64,000 nucleotides of DNA, from NCBI GenBank assembly GCA_963969595.1, contig OZ018413.1, forward strand, positions 13,567,711-13,631,710, written 5' to 3'. Below, in pieces: positions 23,901 to 36,346 of this stretch; the stretch's first letter is position 1; every line of letters begins with the position of its first letter. A program made the translations under genes and the position numbers. The DNA is from Neckera pumila (lineage: Eukaryota; Streptophyta; Bryopsida; Hypnales; Neckeraceae). The notes beneath the pieces are model-generated. The model did no database searches, was not told where the DNA came from, and saw only the letters and a program-made list of their open reading frames with translations.

Positions 23901-24237
23901 TCTAATTCTGAAAGGGCCGAATTTTTTTTCCACCAGGATCAATGGAGAACATGGTATGTGTTCGTCAGAAAATGAATAAAATGAACCAAGAAGTGTCTGC
24001 ACATGACCCACTTCATAAAAACGCTATAAATGCATGAGACCCAATTTGGTCTAGGGGTTAATGTTCAAGAAATAATATAGAACCCTCTACAGTGTCTTTG
24101 CTTGTTCTTGTTCCTAGATATTCTCTGGTGAATGAATGTGAAACTAACATGTATCGGACAACTATGTGATGGAGCAGTGTATAGACGAGTGGTTGCAGCA
24201 GCAAGCTGTGTGCCCCGTCTGTAAGGCGCACATTTGA
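20927..24237 (+). CDS. RING-H2 E3 ubiquitin ligase with SUMO-interaction-like motifs
   Basis: Predicted 651-residue protein from seven exons: 20927-22201, 22349-22453, 22591-22815, 22943-23031, 23349-23448, 23695-23796 and 24178-24237, all with GT-AG introns and consistent phase. The first 425 residues are Ser/Arg/Gly-rich and probably disordered. They contain three hydrophobic-acidic motifs resembling SUMO-interaction motifs: VIDL (202-205), VVNL (370-373) and IIVL (389-392), the last followed by EDDGDSD. A helical, charged stretch follows (about 400-445). Before the RING, 'DYEMLLALDTDN' resembles the module preceding the RING of SDIR1-type plant ligases. The RING-H2 (607-647) has perfect C-x2-C-x14-C-x-H-x2-H-x2-C-x10-C-x2-C spacing and keeps the E2-contact residues Ile609, Trp637 and Pro645. 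No membrane segment is seen. The ATG is the first in frame after the acceptor at 20902. A SUMO-targeted ligase role is inferred, not shown. Confidence 0.85.
23851..24057 (+). mobile_element. Small TTAA-flanked insertion in RING-gene intron 6
   Basis: TTAA at 23847-23850 and 24058-24061 flanks 207 bp that starts ATCTTTAAAGGACC and ends GGTCTAGGGG. This resembles the tips of the larger TTAA elements with two or three changes. The intron it occupies separates the two exons that together code for the RING domain. Confidence 0.55.
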
Positions 24238-25167
24238 GTTCTTTTGCGAGACGAGATGCTGTTGAGAAGATGACTTAGCTCCACTGTACTGTGACTACCA
24301 CATGCAGTGGATGAAGATTTGTTGCAAAATCTGGATGTCAGAGCTTCGAAATGGCTTAGCCTGCATTGATTGAGAAACGTTGTTGTTAGTGATCTGGTTC
24401 TCTATAAGTGGTGCAATTAATGCACACACTAGTGACAGAATTGGCTTTTGAAAGCTGCCTGAACTTTGTATTACAATTTCCAACAAGAACATGCAACAGT
24501 TTGGTAATTGGTTGTGGAAGAATTTGGTCCAGTCCATCTCGTCTTTCACTCTGGTGTCTACTTGGGAAACGTAATTTAAATTTCATTTAGATTGTGGCAG
24601 TGCTTTTGAGCGTTGAGTAGCTTCATCTTCATTGGATACGGTATTGTTCATTTGCAATTGGAAACACTATCTTATATTGTGGGCCTGAGTTTGTTATTTG
24701 TTTGATTTTTAGGTTTTCTATTTGAACCTTCACCTCGTTTGCATTTTCAAAATAACTAGGTTATGGACCTTCAAATCCTGAAACTTCATGTGCAGTGCTT
24801 GAACCTTCTTGACACCCTGCAAGGTTCCTGGATCAACTCAAATATTTTGAGAATGATCTTGTTAGAAGCATCTTGACCATTTCGTTCGAACAAGTCATGG
24901 AGAGTCATCGAGTTTGCACCAGTCGCTTTTTAGGTTTTGGTAGGGAGAAACTGATGAGTGAAGGCGGGATCAGGAACAGGAACTTCTACCTTGATGAATG
25001 TCCATGTATGCTCATTGCCTTCCCTCAAAACCATTCATTCATAGAGATTTTTAAACTCCAAACTCCACGGTTGTAGAATTTTGGCACAACTCTTCTTTGT
25101 AGGTACCAAGTACCAACCTGTTGTTTCAGGATTAACCCTAATAAATTGCTAAATCCAATGAATGACT
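24238..25167 (+). other. 3' UTR and downstream flank of the RING gene
   Basis: Moderately GC-balanced sequence continues to about 24,650 and probably includes the 3' UTR; no clear polyadenylation signal stands out. Beyond that it is intergenic. Open frames on both strands near 24,300-24,590 overlap and are not called. Confidence 0.45.
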
Positions 25168-25171
25168 TTAA

Positions 25172-26088
25172 CCCCTAAAGTCCCAAGGCCAATTTTTGTC
25201 AAAAACCACTCAAAATTGTCAATTTTGTTGTGTTCACCCAAAAACACAAAAAAAACATTTTTTTAGAATCTAGTCATGGGATCTTGTATTTCACTTGTCA
25301 AAGATCATGTGGTAAAAAATTCATGAAGGTTGACCATATAGATTGGAAGAGTTTAGTATTCACAGTTGAAAAAGAAAGTTTTTTTGAACACTGACTTGCA
25401 ATTTCAGATGACTTTGACCGCCGTTTGTAGAATTTTTTTGCACTGAAAACTTTGAATTTAAAAAAATTTTATATTGAAAAATTGAGTTGAAAGTCTAGAA
25501 AAAAAAATTCAGGAAACACACACTTCATTTTTATTTATTTTTAAATTGTTAAGTAGAAGTAGGTCCAAGATTGAAAAAAACAACTAAATTGTTAATAGCT
25601 CTAAGACGGGATTGAATCACAATAATTCCAATGGTGAGATTATTTTAGCAAGCAAACACAACCTTATTAAACAATTTTTTTTAAAATTGTGATATTTTCA
25701 TTCAAAAAAGAATCCTATAAGGTTTTTTTTCAAGAAGATGCTCTAATTGCCCCCAAAACAAGATTGTCCATAATTTTTCATTATTAGTCCAAATAGAATG
25801 AAGCAAAGCTTCACATATAGACAAATACATAATATTTAGGGAAAAGAATTTAATTTATTTTGACTTTTTGCAATTTTTTTTGTGCTGCTTGCCGAGTTCA
25901 CTTCTAGACTTTTTTGTAGTATAATTTTTGGTCTTGGTCACCAATTGAAATAAAAATTATATTCCCACATAGCTAATTAGTTTTCTTATCTTATAAGAAA
26001 GTTTCAAAAAAATTCATAAAAATTTGAGGTCACAAGAACTTGCTCAAAATCCAATTCATCCCCCGAGGGGACAATGGGACTTTAGGGG
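25172..26088 (-). mobile_element. TTAA-flanked non-autonomous element, inverted copy
   Basis: The element is 917 bp. TTAA at 25168-25171 and 26089-26092 flanks tips CCCCTAAAGTCCC and GGGACTTTAGGGG, a perfect 13-bp inverted repeat. Interior motifs occur as the reverse complement of the other copies, including 'ccccgaggggac' near the right end. Confidence 0.82.
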
Positions 26089-26092
26089 TTAA

Positions 26093-26639
26093 GAGAAAAT
26101 GTAGAGACAATCCAAAGAATTTGATTATTTTTGGTTGACTACCTCAAAAATAGTCAAAAATAGGTCCTATCATTCTAGAATTGAAGCATTTTCAATCTAA
26201 GGTCATTGTACTTCTTGGGAGATGTATAGACTATAGAGTGGTTATAGGAGAGCCTAATCTAGTGACATTAAATGGTTGTGATTATATATGTTCCTTATGC
26301 AATTTAAAAGTAGGAGGTTGTAGGCCTCCGATTCCATATAAACATGAAGGACTATAGACAAAATAGGCATGTTGTTGACTGAAATGCAAACAAGAATATG
26401 AGTATATGACATTTTGTTGGTAACAAGAGTTAGATTAAGAAGTTTGACTAAATTTGTAACAATTGAAATCAAAAGGGAACAAAGTATATTAATAAAAAAA
26501 AATTGTTATTGATAAATAGACCAAAATAGAAAATACAATTAGCCGTTCATTATTCTATATTATCATTTACTTTAGTCAAGATTAAATAGTATGGATTGTT
26601 TTGAATTCATTGCTTTGAGTTGAAAAAGCGGTCATAGGA
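26093..26639. other. AT-rich intergenic DNA
   Basis: No gene or repeat boundary is supported. Confidence 0.45.
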
Positions 26640-27209
26640 TTCCCTACTCTAAAATAAATTTTGGAGTTCTTTTATTTAACTTAGTTTTAAATATTTTTCA
26701 AAACAAATAAAGTATAGGATGTATGTTGTTTATTACAACATTACAATCGTTGGGATTGGCATTTTACAATTCCATAATTAAACTTGTAACAATTTAGTGT
26801 TTTGAATCATTCTCTATTTTTTTCTACTTACTATTTCTTTTGTATATGTAGTACAATTTCAAATGATTTGAAATATTTTAAGCATGTGGCCAACTTGCTT
26901 TGAAAAATGAATCCAAGGAGTAACCACCATTTTAGACATTTTTTCATACAAATGCGACTTTGTGTAGTGCAGCTGCCCGATTTTTCGCAAGGCCAAAAAT
27001 AAGGATTTTGTCATTTCAAACGCTAATATCTTGCAATCTATATGGTGGAAAATTCTGAAATTTTTTCAACATCTTTTCTAACAAGCTTACTACTAGATCC
27101 TATAGTTACATATGTCCAAAAATGTTTTTTTCCTAAAATTTGATACTTGTATTAGAAATGGTAGTTTTGGAACGTTTTTGGTGAAAACATAGTCTTTGAC
27201 CTTTACGGG
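26640..27209 (+). mobile_element. 5'-truncated TTAA element, subfamily B
   Basis: The right end CCTTTACGGG is followed by TTAA at 27210-27213. From about 26640 the sequence parallels the element at 7113-8046 from its position 7445 onward. The left third is missing. Confidence 0.7.
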
Positions 27210-27213
27210 TTAA

Positions 27214-28262
27214 GAGACAATCAAATCTCAAACCTTTTTTCTTTGTGTACTCCATTTTACCACTATTTATAAGTGAAATTGTTTACTCTTATTTTTCTGA
27301 GATTAAAGCATATCTCTAGTGTTCACCTTAAAAAAACTTTCATATTCATTTATGTCGCACATTTCAAATGACCATGAGCTTTTCAAGAAATATGGCAGAA
27401 AATTCATATCAAACACAAAACATGCTCAAAATAATTTCGAAAATTCAAAATGACATTACATTGTAGTACAAATGAATATAGTATAAAGTTCCATTTGTTA
27501 TAAAAATAAAGAAAAAGATATAGTATAAAGAAAATTTCCAAGTCGCTCTATATTTAGAAACGTGGTTACGCATCTTCACCTTCTCCTTCAGTAAAATGCT
27601 CATTTTTTTCAAATTTTCAAAACTATTCCAGCGGAGCAAAAATTGCAAATGAGACGGAAGCTTCTACTCATTTGAATTTGTCAGTTTTGCTGGAGAGCAA
27701 GAGAGTCAGTTTTGAATTGAATATGAGAATGATGGACTAGAATAACATATATACAAAGTCAACTGGACAGACTATTTATGCAGAACGACTCTAAATCATG
27801 ATTTCCTACGAATTCCCCTAATTGAAGCCACTCAGTACTTAAATTACAACTGAAGGCTGTAGGGAGGGTCCGGCTCCAAAAGAATGATTGCAAAGCCAAT
27901 GATGACTTGAAGACTATGAACGGTTTTTAAAAAAAATTATAAAAATTAAAGTGTAGGGATGCAAGTGCAGTGCGTGTTTTTCATTTTTTACTAGAATTAG
28001 ACATAAGTTTCCAAGCATTTTGAAATTCAGTATAATAACTTACCGCATGAGAAGGTCCGTCAGGAAGATTGGGTAGAGAGGTGCCAAAATGGAATTTCCA
28101 CATCACCAGATTTTGGCAAGTCCACATCACCTTGCACTAATCACTAGATGCCATGTGGCATTTTTTTGACAAAAACTACTTCATTTATGTCTAATCTCAA
28201 CTTGCGTAGGGTAGTATGGCATAGGAAGAAGGAGCCAGTTAGAGCATTCATTTGTTGCTAGT
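27214..28262. other. Intergenic DNA left of the large Mutator-like element
   Basis: AT-rich with no supported gene. An open frame at 27445-27648 on the minus strand is short and hydrophobic, with no context. Confidence 0.5.
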
Positions 28263-28271
28263 GGGTAGTGG

Positions 28272-28382
28272 GTGAGGGTTGCTAGTATGTGAGCCTAGGA
28301 GCTTGAGCCCAAGAGCCTAGGAGCCTAAAAGCCTAGCTAGTTTTACAAATTTGACCTATGACCGTGGACCTATATCCGTGAA
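28272..28382 (+). repeat. Left terminal region of the Mutator-like element
   Basis: It contains the terminal GCTAGTATGTGAGCCTAG, then several 'agcctag' repeats. Two tandem 14-mers follow, CCTATGACCGTGGA (28355-28368) and CCTATATCCGTGAA (28369-28382). These could be transposase-binding sites. Confidence 0.65.
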
Positions 28383-28659
28383 GATCTAACCAAGGATTTA
28401 GACATGGCTCTATATCTAGAGCGGGAGGTTTACAATACAAATCATAAAAATGATTCATAATTTGTACAGCTTTAGAAAAGACAAGGTATAAGTTTAATGA
28501 TCATATAAATGAAATAAATCCACCGAACACTAACCAAATGACAATAGTACCATAGTCCAATATATCATAAATTAAATCCAAAGCAAAACAAAGCCTCTGC
28601 CAATAAAAGGTGACGACAGTGTACAACAGACAAAATGAAATCCAACCAAGCAATTGAGA

Positions 28660-31600
28660 TATCAAGGTGAATCCTCAGAAGACTCCGAGCTACTCGAGGA
28701 GCCTATCATAGAATCACCATTTAACTTTGCTGCTTCTACATCAATAAAGTCTAAAACACGAGGATCCATGGTAATAAGCTCCTACCGTGAAGGCCTAGAA
28801 CCGCCTTGGATGTATGCATTTGCCATATTTGTTGCATACATTGGTAAATCAAAAGTCTTCTCTGGGCTTTGGAAGAATGCCGGGTTACAAAAGAAGGGTC
28901 GCGTTGTTATAAGGTTGGAACCTACAAATCTGATAAGCCACACATTTTGTATTAGAAAATAGTCAAGGACCAAACTTAAAGAATGAATGAAATACAAGAC
29001 TTACAAGGGTGACTTACTTACTAAAACGGGATTTTTTCTTCTTTGGCACAATGTCACGCAATTATTCATCTAGGTCATCAAAGGTCAATTCCACAACTTC
29101 TGTAGTTGCAGTAGGTTTTGGTGCAACACATTTCGGTGTAAGGCGGATCAATGGAGCTAGAAGTGCATGAAAGATTGCTTTGTCTTCTTCGAGGGCAACA
29201 ATGTGTCTTCCCATTGATTGGCATGCAAAAATCAAAGCCCCTGCCAATGAATTTTTATTAGAGAGTTTTAACACTGAACACATATGAAGGAAATTACAGT
29301 GCAACAAAATATAGTAGAACATAAATAAAAGTAATCACTGACTGGTCGCAGCAGTGGCATCCAAAACAAAGTCCCCAGGTATAGTGCTAGAATCGATCAA
29401 CATATGCATGAACATTTGATCTTTCTGTCGCCCCCCACGCCATGGAACCTTTCCATTCATCAATAGATCACCCTTCATTGTAAAATTATATAGAAACTCA
29501 TCACCACCGACATCAAAACATCGAGATTCAAGGTCTGGAATGTCTCGGAAGTTGAACTTTGACGGCGGGCAACCCTCCAAGTCCCAAATAAGAAGAGTGA
29601 CTCAAAACGTTTGGTCTGTAAGGATTTTGTAATCATTAAGTGTTAGAAGCAAATTAACCAAGAATTCAAGAATTACAACTTTTCAAAAGTACATCCTATA
29701 AGAAAAAATAATCATACCAATCTTGAAGAAGTAACCCTAGAAGATAAGTGGAGGCAATTTATCCCCCACCACTCCTATTGGATCTTCACTGCATTTGCTT
29801 GACAGAGCTCTAGAATGCTCTTCTTTGCTGAGGCACTGTGAGGATGTATAACAATGAATGCCCCATCATCATGAAGATGATTGTCCATCAAATCAAACAC
29901 AGATTCCAACCAACCCTCTGGTAGTCTGGTAACACGTTCCAAGTGGGTATTTCCGAATCTAGATGACTCACCCCAGGGACCGGCAACCCCTCCGGCATGT
30001 CCACAATGATAAGGTCAAGATCGGGATGCTTGTTGATCTAGCCTCGGAACAAACGAGTCTTCTTTGATGCATGCTGAAAAACAAAGTTTTATATCAATTC
30101 TTGAATAAGCCTTGACAATCAATTGAACTGAAAATTACAAAGAAAAATGAGGTTGAATGTTGAAGGACTCACTTTCCCAATGAATGCAACCATGTCGGTA
30201 TACTCTTGAGTCAATGGACTGTCATCGCTACCAAGTAACTTAGCCACCGATGAATTGAGTATTAACTCTTCTAAGCAAATCATATCATTATCCTCTAACT
30301 GAATCGGTAGAGGTCCATGAATAATCCTCTCTTCTGTGAGCAATATGTATGAAGATGGTCGTTTAGTACCCACTGTGGAGGTGACAACAACCTGAGAGCC
30401 GTCATCGAGCATTGACGATGCACCACCACCACCGTGACTCTCTACATTGGCAATTGATAGCTTGCCTTTCACTGCAACCTTCTCAATAGCCTTCAAAGCT
30501 GCATGTCCTTTTTTTTGGACATTTCTTTCAACTGCCTTTTCTACTTTCTCTTTCAAACATTATTCCATCTTCTTTTCAACTTCAACCGGCTTTGCAATGG
30601 CCTTGTCCTTTGCCTCGTCTTGCAAGCCTGCAAAGGCACTTACAACTGCGTCTACCACCCCAGGTTCTTCAATGGTTTGCCTTAGAAGAACCTCAGTGGT
30701 TGGTGTAAATGTTGGAACACATTCCAAATACCATCCGCATTCATTAAGATGCGCTGAGGGCCATGTCTTCAACTGTGCAGTGCTAAATATACAGTCATCA
30801 GACCATGGATCTAACCATGACCCCCCCAAAAGAGGAATATTGGATTTTACAATAGCTCTCTTAGGAAACAACTCCAACTTGAAATATCTGCTATAAAATT
30901 TGTTTTAAGTACATAAATACAAATTTAATAGGAAAGTGTAAAATAAATTGAAGAATGAATTAAAAAAAGAACACATCATTACCTGTAGACAATACGCTTT
31001 ACAATAAGAGATGAACCATTGAAATTCTTGAAAGAATCGGAGCGCTTGAAGTGTCCCTTCCTCAACAAATCACCATGAAAAGCACTGTCCCACACCTTCA
31101 TTCTCCAATTCTCCACATACTTAGGTATGGTCTCCGGCTCAAGTGCTAAGTTTATGTCCACAGGTATGTTATCTTTGTTCACAATGAGCTCAAAGGATTC
31201 TCAAGCACTCTCCTCAATCTGCACTAATAACCACAAAGAATTGAAATGACACTCTTGAATGAATTCAATAAGCAAATGTAACTTTAGTCAATGTTGAATC
31301 CAACAAATAGTAGCCATTTTATACACAGAGCAATAAAATAAAAAAGACAATGACCACATGCACTCACCCTTGCATATCACACAACTTTATGCAAGAAAGA
31401 CATCAATTGGTCTTCATTCACAGGTCTAGGTGGAAACCGACGAGCCTCCCTTGTTGGAGGGGAAGAATTCCACCACTTAAGCCAACAAACCTTGTAAATG
31501 GACTCAACATTGGAGTTTGCAAGAAGCTGAAGCTTGTCGAGCGTCAATTCCGGATCCGCATTCAAACTCCAATGCCTCCCAATCTAATGATTCAAAACAA

Positions 31601-33120
31601 ATGTTAGAGGTAAAATAATTCTGCCAAGATTATTAAATATGAAGAATATATTTTTCAGGATAATATAAATCTCACTTGTTATTCACCTCAGCAAGCCATT
31701 CGGAAGTGAGAGATGGATTTGCGATTGTCACCATTTTCGCAAGTTTTGAGTACATCTTGGTAGTTTTGTCTTTTGCACCTTTCTGCATTGCTCTTGCAAT
31801 ATCCTCTGCAATAATGTCCGCCTCAATAGTATTCTCATGATAAATGCGGACAGCAACATCTGCTGCAATTTCAATTTCATAGTGCACATTAAGTTGTTCA
31901 ATTAAAATACATGAACTCTTGTTTTCACAAAAAACAAATAAACAAGAAAACAAAACAAGTGGAGCTTGATGAATACTTAAATACATACCCTAAAAATAAA
32001 AGCTGTAAACACTTCCAATGGCATTGAGTACCAAGTATTTTTCACATTCTGCTGGCACTTTCGAAAATCTGATGCATTGAGGATTTCATTGAACTTGTCA
32101 ACTCCCAAACTTCCGTACTTCTGGATTTGGTATAAAGTATGTACCAAATTTGTTTTTTACATGGGAATCCTCTGTTTGTCTGACAAGCCAATAAGAATGT
32201 ATGTTAGATTGATACATATTAAAAAATGACCAACGATTGCAATTTGCAACACAAAGGAATAAATTCTCGCTTGTTAATGTCATACATGGATTGCATGACA
32301 GCCCCAATCCTGCCTTTTGTTTCCAAGACAATGTAGTCTACCGAAATGTGCCAATCTTCTTCTGTATGATGTTGCTTTGCAATATGATTCATCCAAGCTT
32401 TGTGACAGTGGTTATCGTCACAAATAAAGAATTTGGAATTCTTCAAATGTCGAAGCTCGCCCACCTTCTGCAAAGTAGCAAAAAAAATTTTGTTCTCTTC
32501 CTCCCATTTATCCCTCTATTTACTGGAATCTTGCTCGGACACTTCCATAGACTCATCAGCTTCATTGGTAGTGGACACGTAAAAAACGCAAGCACCTTCC
32601 CGATAGCCATGGACAAACTCTTGCTCTAATTTTGTTAGATCACATGCAAGAGTGGGCCTAACCATAGGCATGGGAACAAGCCGACACAATGGGATTCGGA
32701 GCCTTGACAAATGGTGGGGCTTCAAACGTAAACTATTGATGGTCCCACTGAATTAACCTTCTATTCTCAACGAATGTCATGCTCAACATTGTTGCAGCAT
32801 TGTCCTCATCTTCTTCCAAAGACTCTACATCTTCATCATCGCCTTTCATTTCCGGTTGTTCAGTCTTTGCACTACCTATGCTGCTTAGTTGATTTTGGCC
32901 TTGCAATTGAGACCCACTTGGTGTGCAAAGTTCCTACAAACAAAATCACTGTCACAAAGAGACATATATAAAAAAAAATGAAAATGAAAATTTGAGTTTC
33001 TCCTAATACAAATCAATAACTTTAAGAATGAGTCATCAAGGCTTACCGGCAAGCCTTGGCCATCGATTTCAGCAACAATTGGTACAATAAAACTCTGATC
33101 TTGAGTTCCAGTGCCCTACT
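28660..33120 (-). pseudogene. Decayed gene with a beta-class amino-methyltransferase-like C-terminus
   Basis: A chain of protein-like segments runs right to left. It includes an exon ending at a donor (33047); an acidic linker (32,933-32,750); a Cys/His-rich segment (about 32,480-32,290); unidentified charged segments (32,160-32,010, 31,930-31,690, 31,570-31,380, 31,180-30,980); a Trp-rich segment (30,880-30,690); and a Lys/Ala-rich helix (about 30,640-30,440). The C-terminal part looks like an N4/N6 amino-methyltransferase of motif order IV then I: 'LIIVDMPEG' (about 29,985-30,010), 'HDDGAFIVIHPH', 'QKDQMFMHMLI', 'GDFVLDATAA' (29,345-29,375), 'GRHIVALEED' and an acidic Ser-rich tail. In-frame stops at 30560-30562, 30038-30040, 29062-29064 and 28782-28784 and at least two frameshifts (about 32,130, 29,920) show decay. 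The methyltransferase reading is by motif only; the substrate is unknown. Confidence 0.6.
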
Positions 33121-34754
33121 CATACATACAAGTCAAGCATGTTATTACTAGTTGTTCATACAATGTCATATTGCCACTGTCACAACACAAATTAACCAAA
33201 GGTTAAAGTGAGATTTGCTAACCTCATTGATCAAATGGACAGTTTCCATGCCGTTGTGATCTGCATTTGTTGTAGAAATCTAATGACAAAATCTTGTGTT
33301 TAGTGACAGTCATGGATTCATGGTGGAAGAATTTAATACTCTTGCAAGAAGTTTAAGTATCCAAGTCCAATTACAATCAATAAAAATGAAATATTAATAA
33401 AATACAAAGTACTAGTCAAATAGATGGCACTCTTTTACCAATATTCTTAAAACTTGTTTTAGGGTTTGGTAGTTTAAAAAAAGAAGGGGCTACAATCTTT
33501 TGGTACCAAAAGACTTTGATAGGGCAAGACCTATAGCTCTATATTTAAATTGTCAAAGATTTCAGCAATGAGCAATTCATCATTCACTTGGCATTTGATC
33601 ATCACATACCTTTAATATGAACAATTGTAATATGTATTCTAGCATCATCTAATTGCAATATTTCTACTTCATTATAACTTTAAAATGGCCTTGAATGACT
33701 ATTTCAAAGACTTAAAACCATTACAACTGCTTGAGTGCAACCAATTAGAGGTGAGGAGATTTTTGAAGCAACTAATGAAAATTTAGACATTTTGTACTTC
33801 AAAGGTTTCCATTCAATGTGAACACACAAATTGATATTTTCAACTTTATCAATTTCTAAAATATTACGAGAGTGTCAAAAAATTTTGAAACCACTTGGGT
33901 GGCATATTTGATTTTCTTGAGTTTGCTAGTAACCTCATCAAATCTTGTGGTCATTTGACCTTTGAAGATAAAGTGTCTCTTCTAAGTTCCTAATCTCAAA
34001 CAAACTTTAATTCTGATGCATGAGGGACAAGCATCAAAACATCTTTTGGTAACAAAAGATAAAAACCTAGCCTGCTAAAGAACTCTCAAAGTTCTATATG
34101 TCCATGAAATTTAGTAGAAAAAGAGCAGCAATACCCATGTCCCATTGATCTTTTGGTACCAAAAGAGGAATAGACCTTTCTAATTTATGAACAAAATTCT
34201 AATTGCTCAATCTATGTTCATTCAATTAAAATTTTGCATCCAATTACTTGGTATAGAATGTGCATCTAGAATTCAATGTGGTTAATTATCAATATATTGT
34301 TCATTAGTTAATGATTTCCATGAAATCTGTATTGATGATGCTGGAGGTCTTTTGTTACCAAAAGACTTCCAACATCACCAATATAGAGCTAATTTTTTAG
34401 AACAGTAGTACTGGTTTCCTACAACAATAACAAGGTCGTCACTTGGCTACTCATACAACCAAGAGGATTTAATATAATGGAAGGACCCTCAAATAGCTTA
34501 GAGAAATGTAGCAAACTCGATCAATGAAAACAAAGGGTGCGAGAGCAAGCCAGTGAGGATTCCCCTCCTCTTTCACTATATTGATCCAATTACAAATGGA
34601 ATCAAGCTCTACTTGATTTCAACCTAATGCAACAAAGTGGAAATAACAAAACAAAACTCTAAGGCAACAATAACTTCCGGCATTCTCTAATCTTTGTAAA
34701 ACCAACACTCAAACAAACCAAATCAAACCAATTCTCAACAAACTAATTTTTCAA

Positions 34755-35448
34755 TGCCCATACTCTCAAAAGTTGCAACTGTGCAAACAACTATGAAAAG
34801 GTCTTTTGTTATCAAAAGAAGAATTTACACACATCTACTGCCGTTCAAAAAATGACAATATGCTAAGTTTAAAATCCGTGCATTCATAGTAATTCCAACA
34901 TGTATTAAACGGTGTTTCTTTCCAAAGCATGGAGTATTCATTGTTTACGTTTTTTGAGGGAGGATAAGCTAATTTGGACTTTGAAGGAGACATCCAAAAT
35001 GCTAAGATTGCACAGGTTCCATAGATTGCAGCAACTATGCTAGAAAAACCTAGAATATGACCTTATCAGGGAACCTAACATAGAACCTCATTGGATAGAA
35101 ATTCGCCACCATCGTGACAGTTTATTTGCAGAGCTGACCTTTTAGGGTTACGATAAAGTTGCAATGGTGGCATGGCATGGTGCCCATACTCTCAAAAGTT
35201 ACAACGGTACAAACAACTACAATAAGATCTTTCGATATCAAAAGGAGAATTGACACACCTCTACGGTGCTTTAAGAAAAGGCAAAATGCTAAGTTGGATG
35301 CACAGCACGTCTCCCTATCAATCATGAGTGATTCACGATGAACATACGGCACTACTCATCAGGGAGGATTTGGAAACCTAATGATCTCAACAATGGGCTA
35401 ATTTGGACTCTAAAAGAGACATCCAAAATGCTAAGATTACACAGGTTG
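34755..35448 (+). repeat. Diverged tandem duplication, period about 426-430 bp
   Basis: 'tgcccatactctcaaaagtt' at 34755 recurs at 35181. 'catccaaaatgctaagatt' near 34991 recurs near 35420. Each copy carries one of the palindromes. A third, partial relative of the palindrome flank lies at about 36145-36245. Confidence 0.7.
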
Positions 35449-35962
35449 CACACAAGAAAGCTCACCTTTTCTAAGCTAAATACATAGTAGGGATTGTTGG
35501 AGTGTGAGTATTTTGTTTTGCAAGAGGCGATTCTAAGAAACAATTTGATAACTGTACACAGGATAGGATTTCTAGGACGAGGTTATTGGGCTTGGAAGTG
35601 CACAGGGTTCAACATAGAAGCAATAGTGAAACCTTCCACTAGAAGCTGAGAGCTCTGACAATCCTAGTAAAACCTTGATGGCAAGAACCAAATTCGCTAC
35701 TCATGCTTAGTTCAAAAATCACCCAGGTCAAAATTACAACACTAATGGATAGGGTTCAATCTAAGATCGGAGAATCCAATTCTAGCAGGGGCCTAAAATT
35801 CTAAGATATTGATTATGAGAATGCGCACCACTTCAACATCAAATTTTGAACTCTTGGGCTATCTATTACGTCATTTACCTTGAGCTATGCCTAGTTGGTT
35901 GCCCGAAGGCCCCATGCCAGGTCTTATACTGGGTCTCATACCAAGCTAATTTTGAGTAAATA

Positions 35963-36102
35963 TAGTGCGGAGATAGTAAGTAGGCTATCCTGTGTTTTCA
36001 AAAGGTGCTTTCAAAAGGTGCTTACATTAACGATGATGAGGAGATAAGTTAAGATAGTGCGGAGATAGTGAGTAGGCTATCCTATGTTTTCAAAAGGTGC
36101 TT
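35963..36102 (+). repeat. Tandem repeat, period 92 bp
   Basis: 'tagtgcggagatagt' followed by 'agtaggctatcct' starts at 35963 and 36055. Each copy ends with 'tgttttcaaaaggtgctt'. Further fragments extend to about 36160. Confidence 0.75.
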
Positions 36103-36265
36103 ATAATAGTGATAGTGCAGAGATAGTGCGGAGAGATGCCCAAGATTTTCAAAAGGTGCAATAGTGCAAATAGTCTTTCGGTATTGAAAGGAGACTTTAC
36201 ACACTTCTATTGTGCTCTAAAAAAAGACAAAATGATAATTGGATTTACTACTCGATTCCACGTCG

Positions 36266-36346
36266 GACTTGAAGTTGTACTGGGATGCTTTGGACTTGAA
36301 GTTGCACTAGGCTGCTCCAGACTTGAAGTTGCACCTAAAGCACTCC
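36266..36346 (+). repeat. Three tandem copies of a 27-bp unit
   Basis: 'gacttgaagttg' starts at 36266, 36293 and 36320. The overlapping 88-codon frame at 36136-36402 owes its regularity to this repeat and is not called a gene. Confidence 0.8.

Noticed and set aside
28654..28962. Plus-strand 102-codon frame
   Set aside because: The minus strand in the same place reads as the acidic Ser-rich tail of the methyltransferase-like gene, with a better fit to the neighbouring exons.
30447..30896. Plus-strand 149-codon frame
   Set aside because: Shadow of the minus-strand methyltransferase-like pseudogene exons; its translation is Ser/Phe/Cys-rich with no domain.
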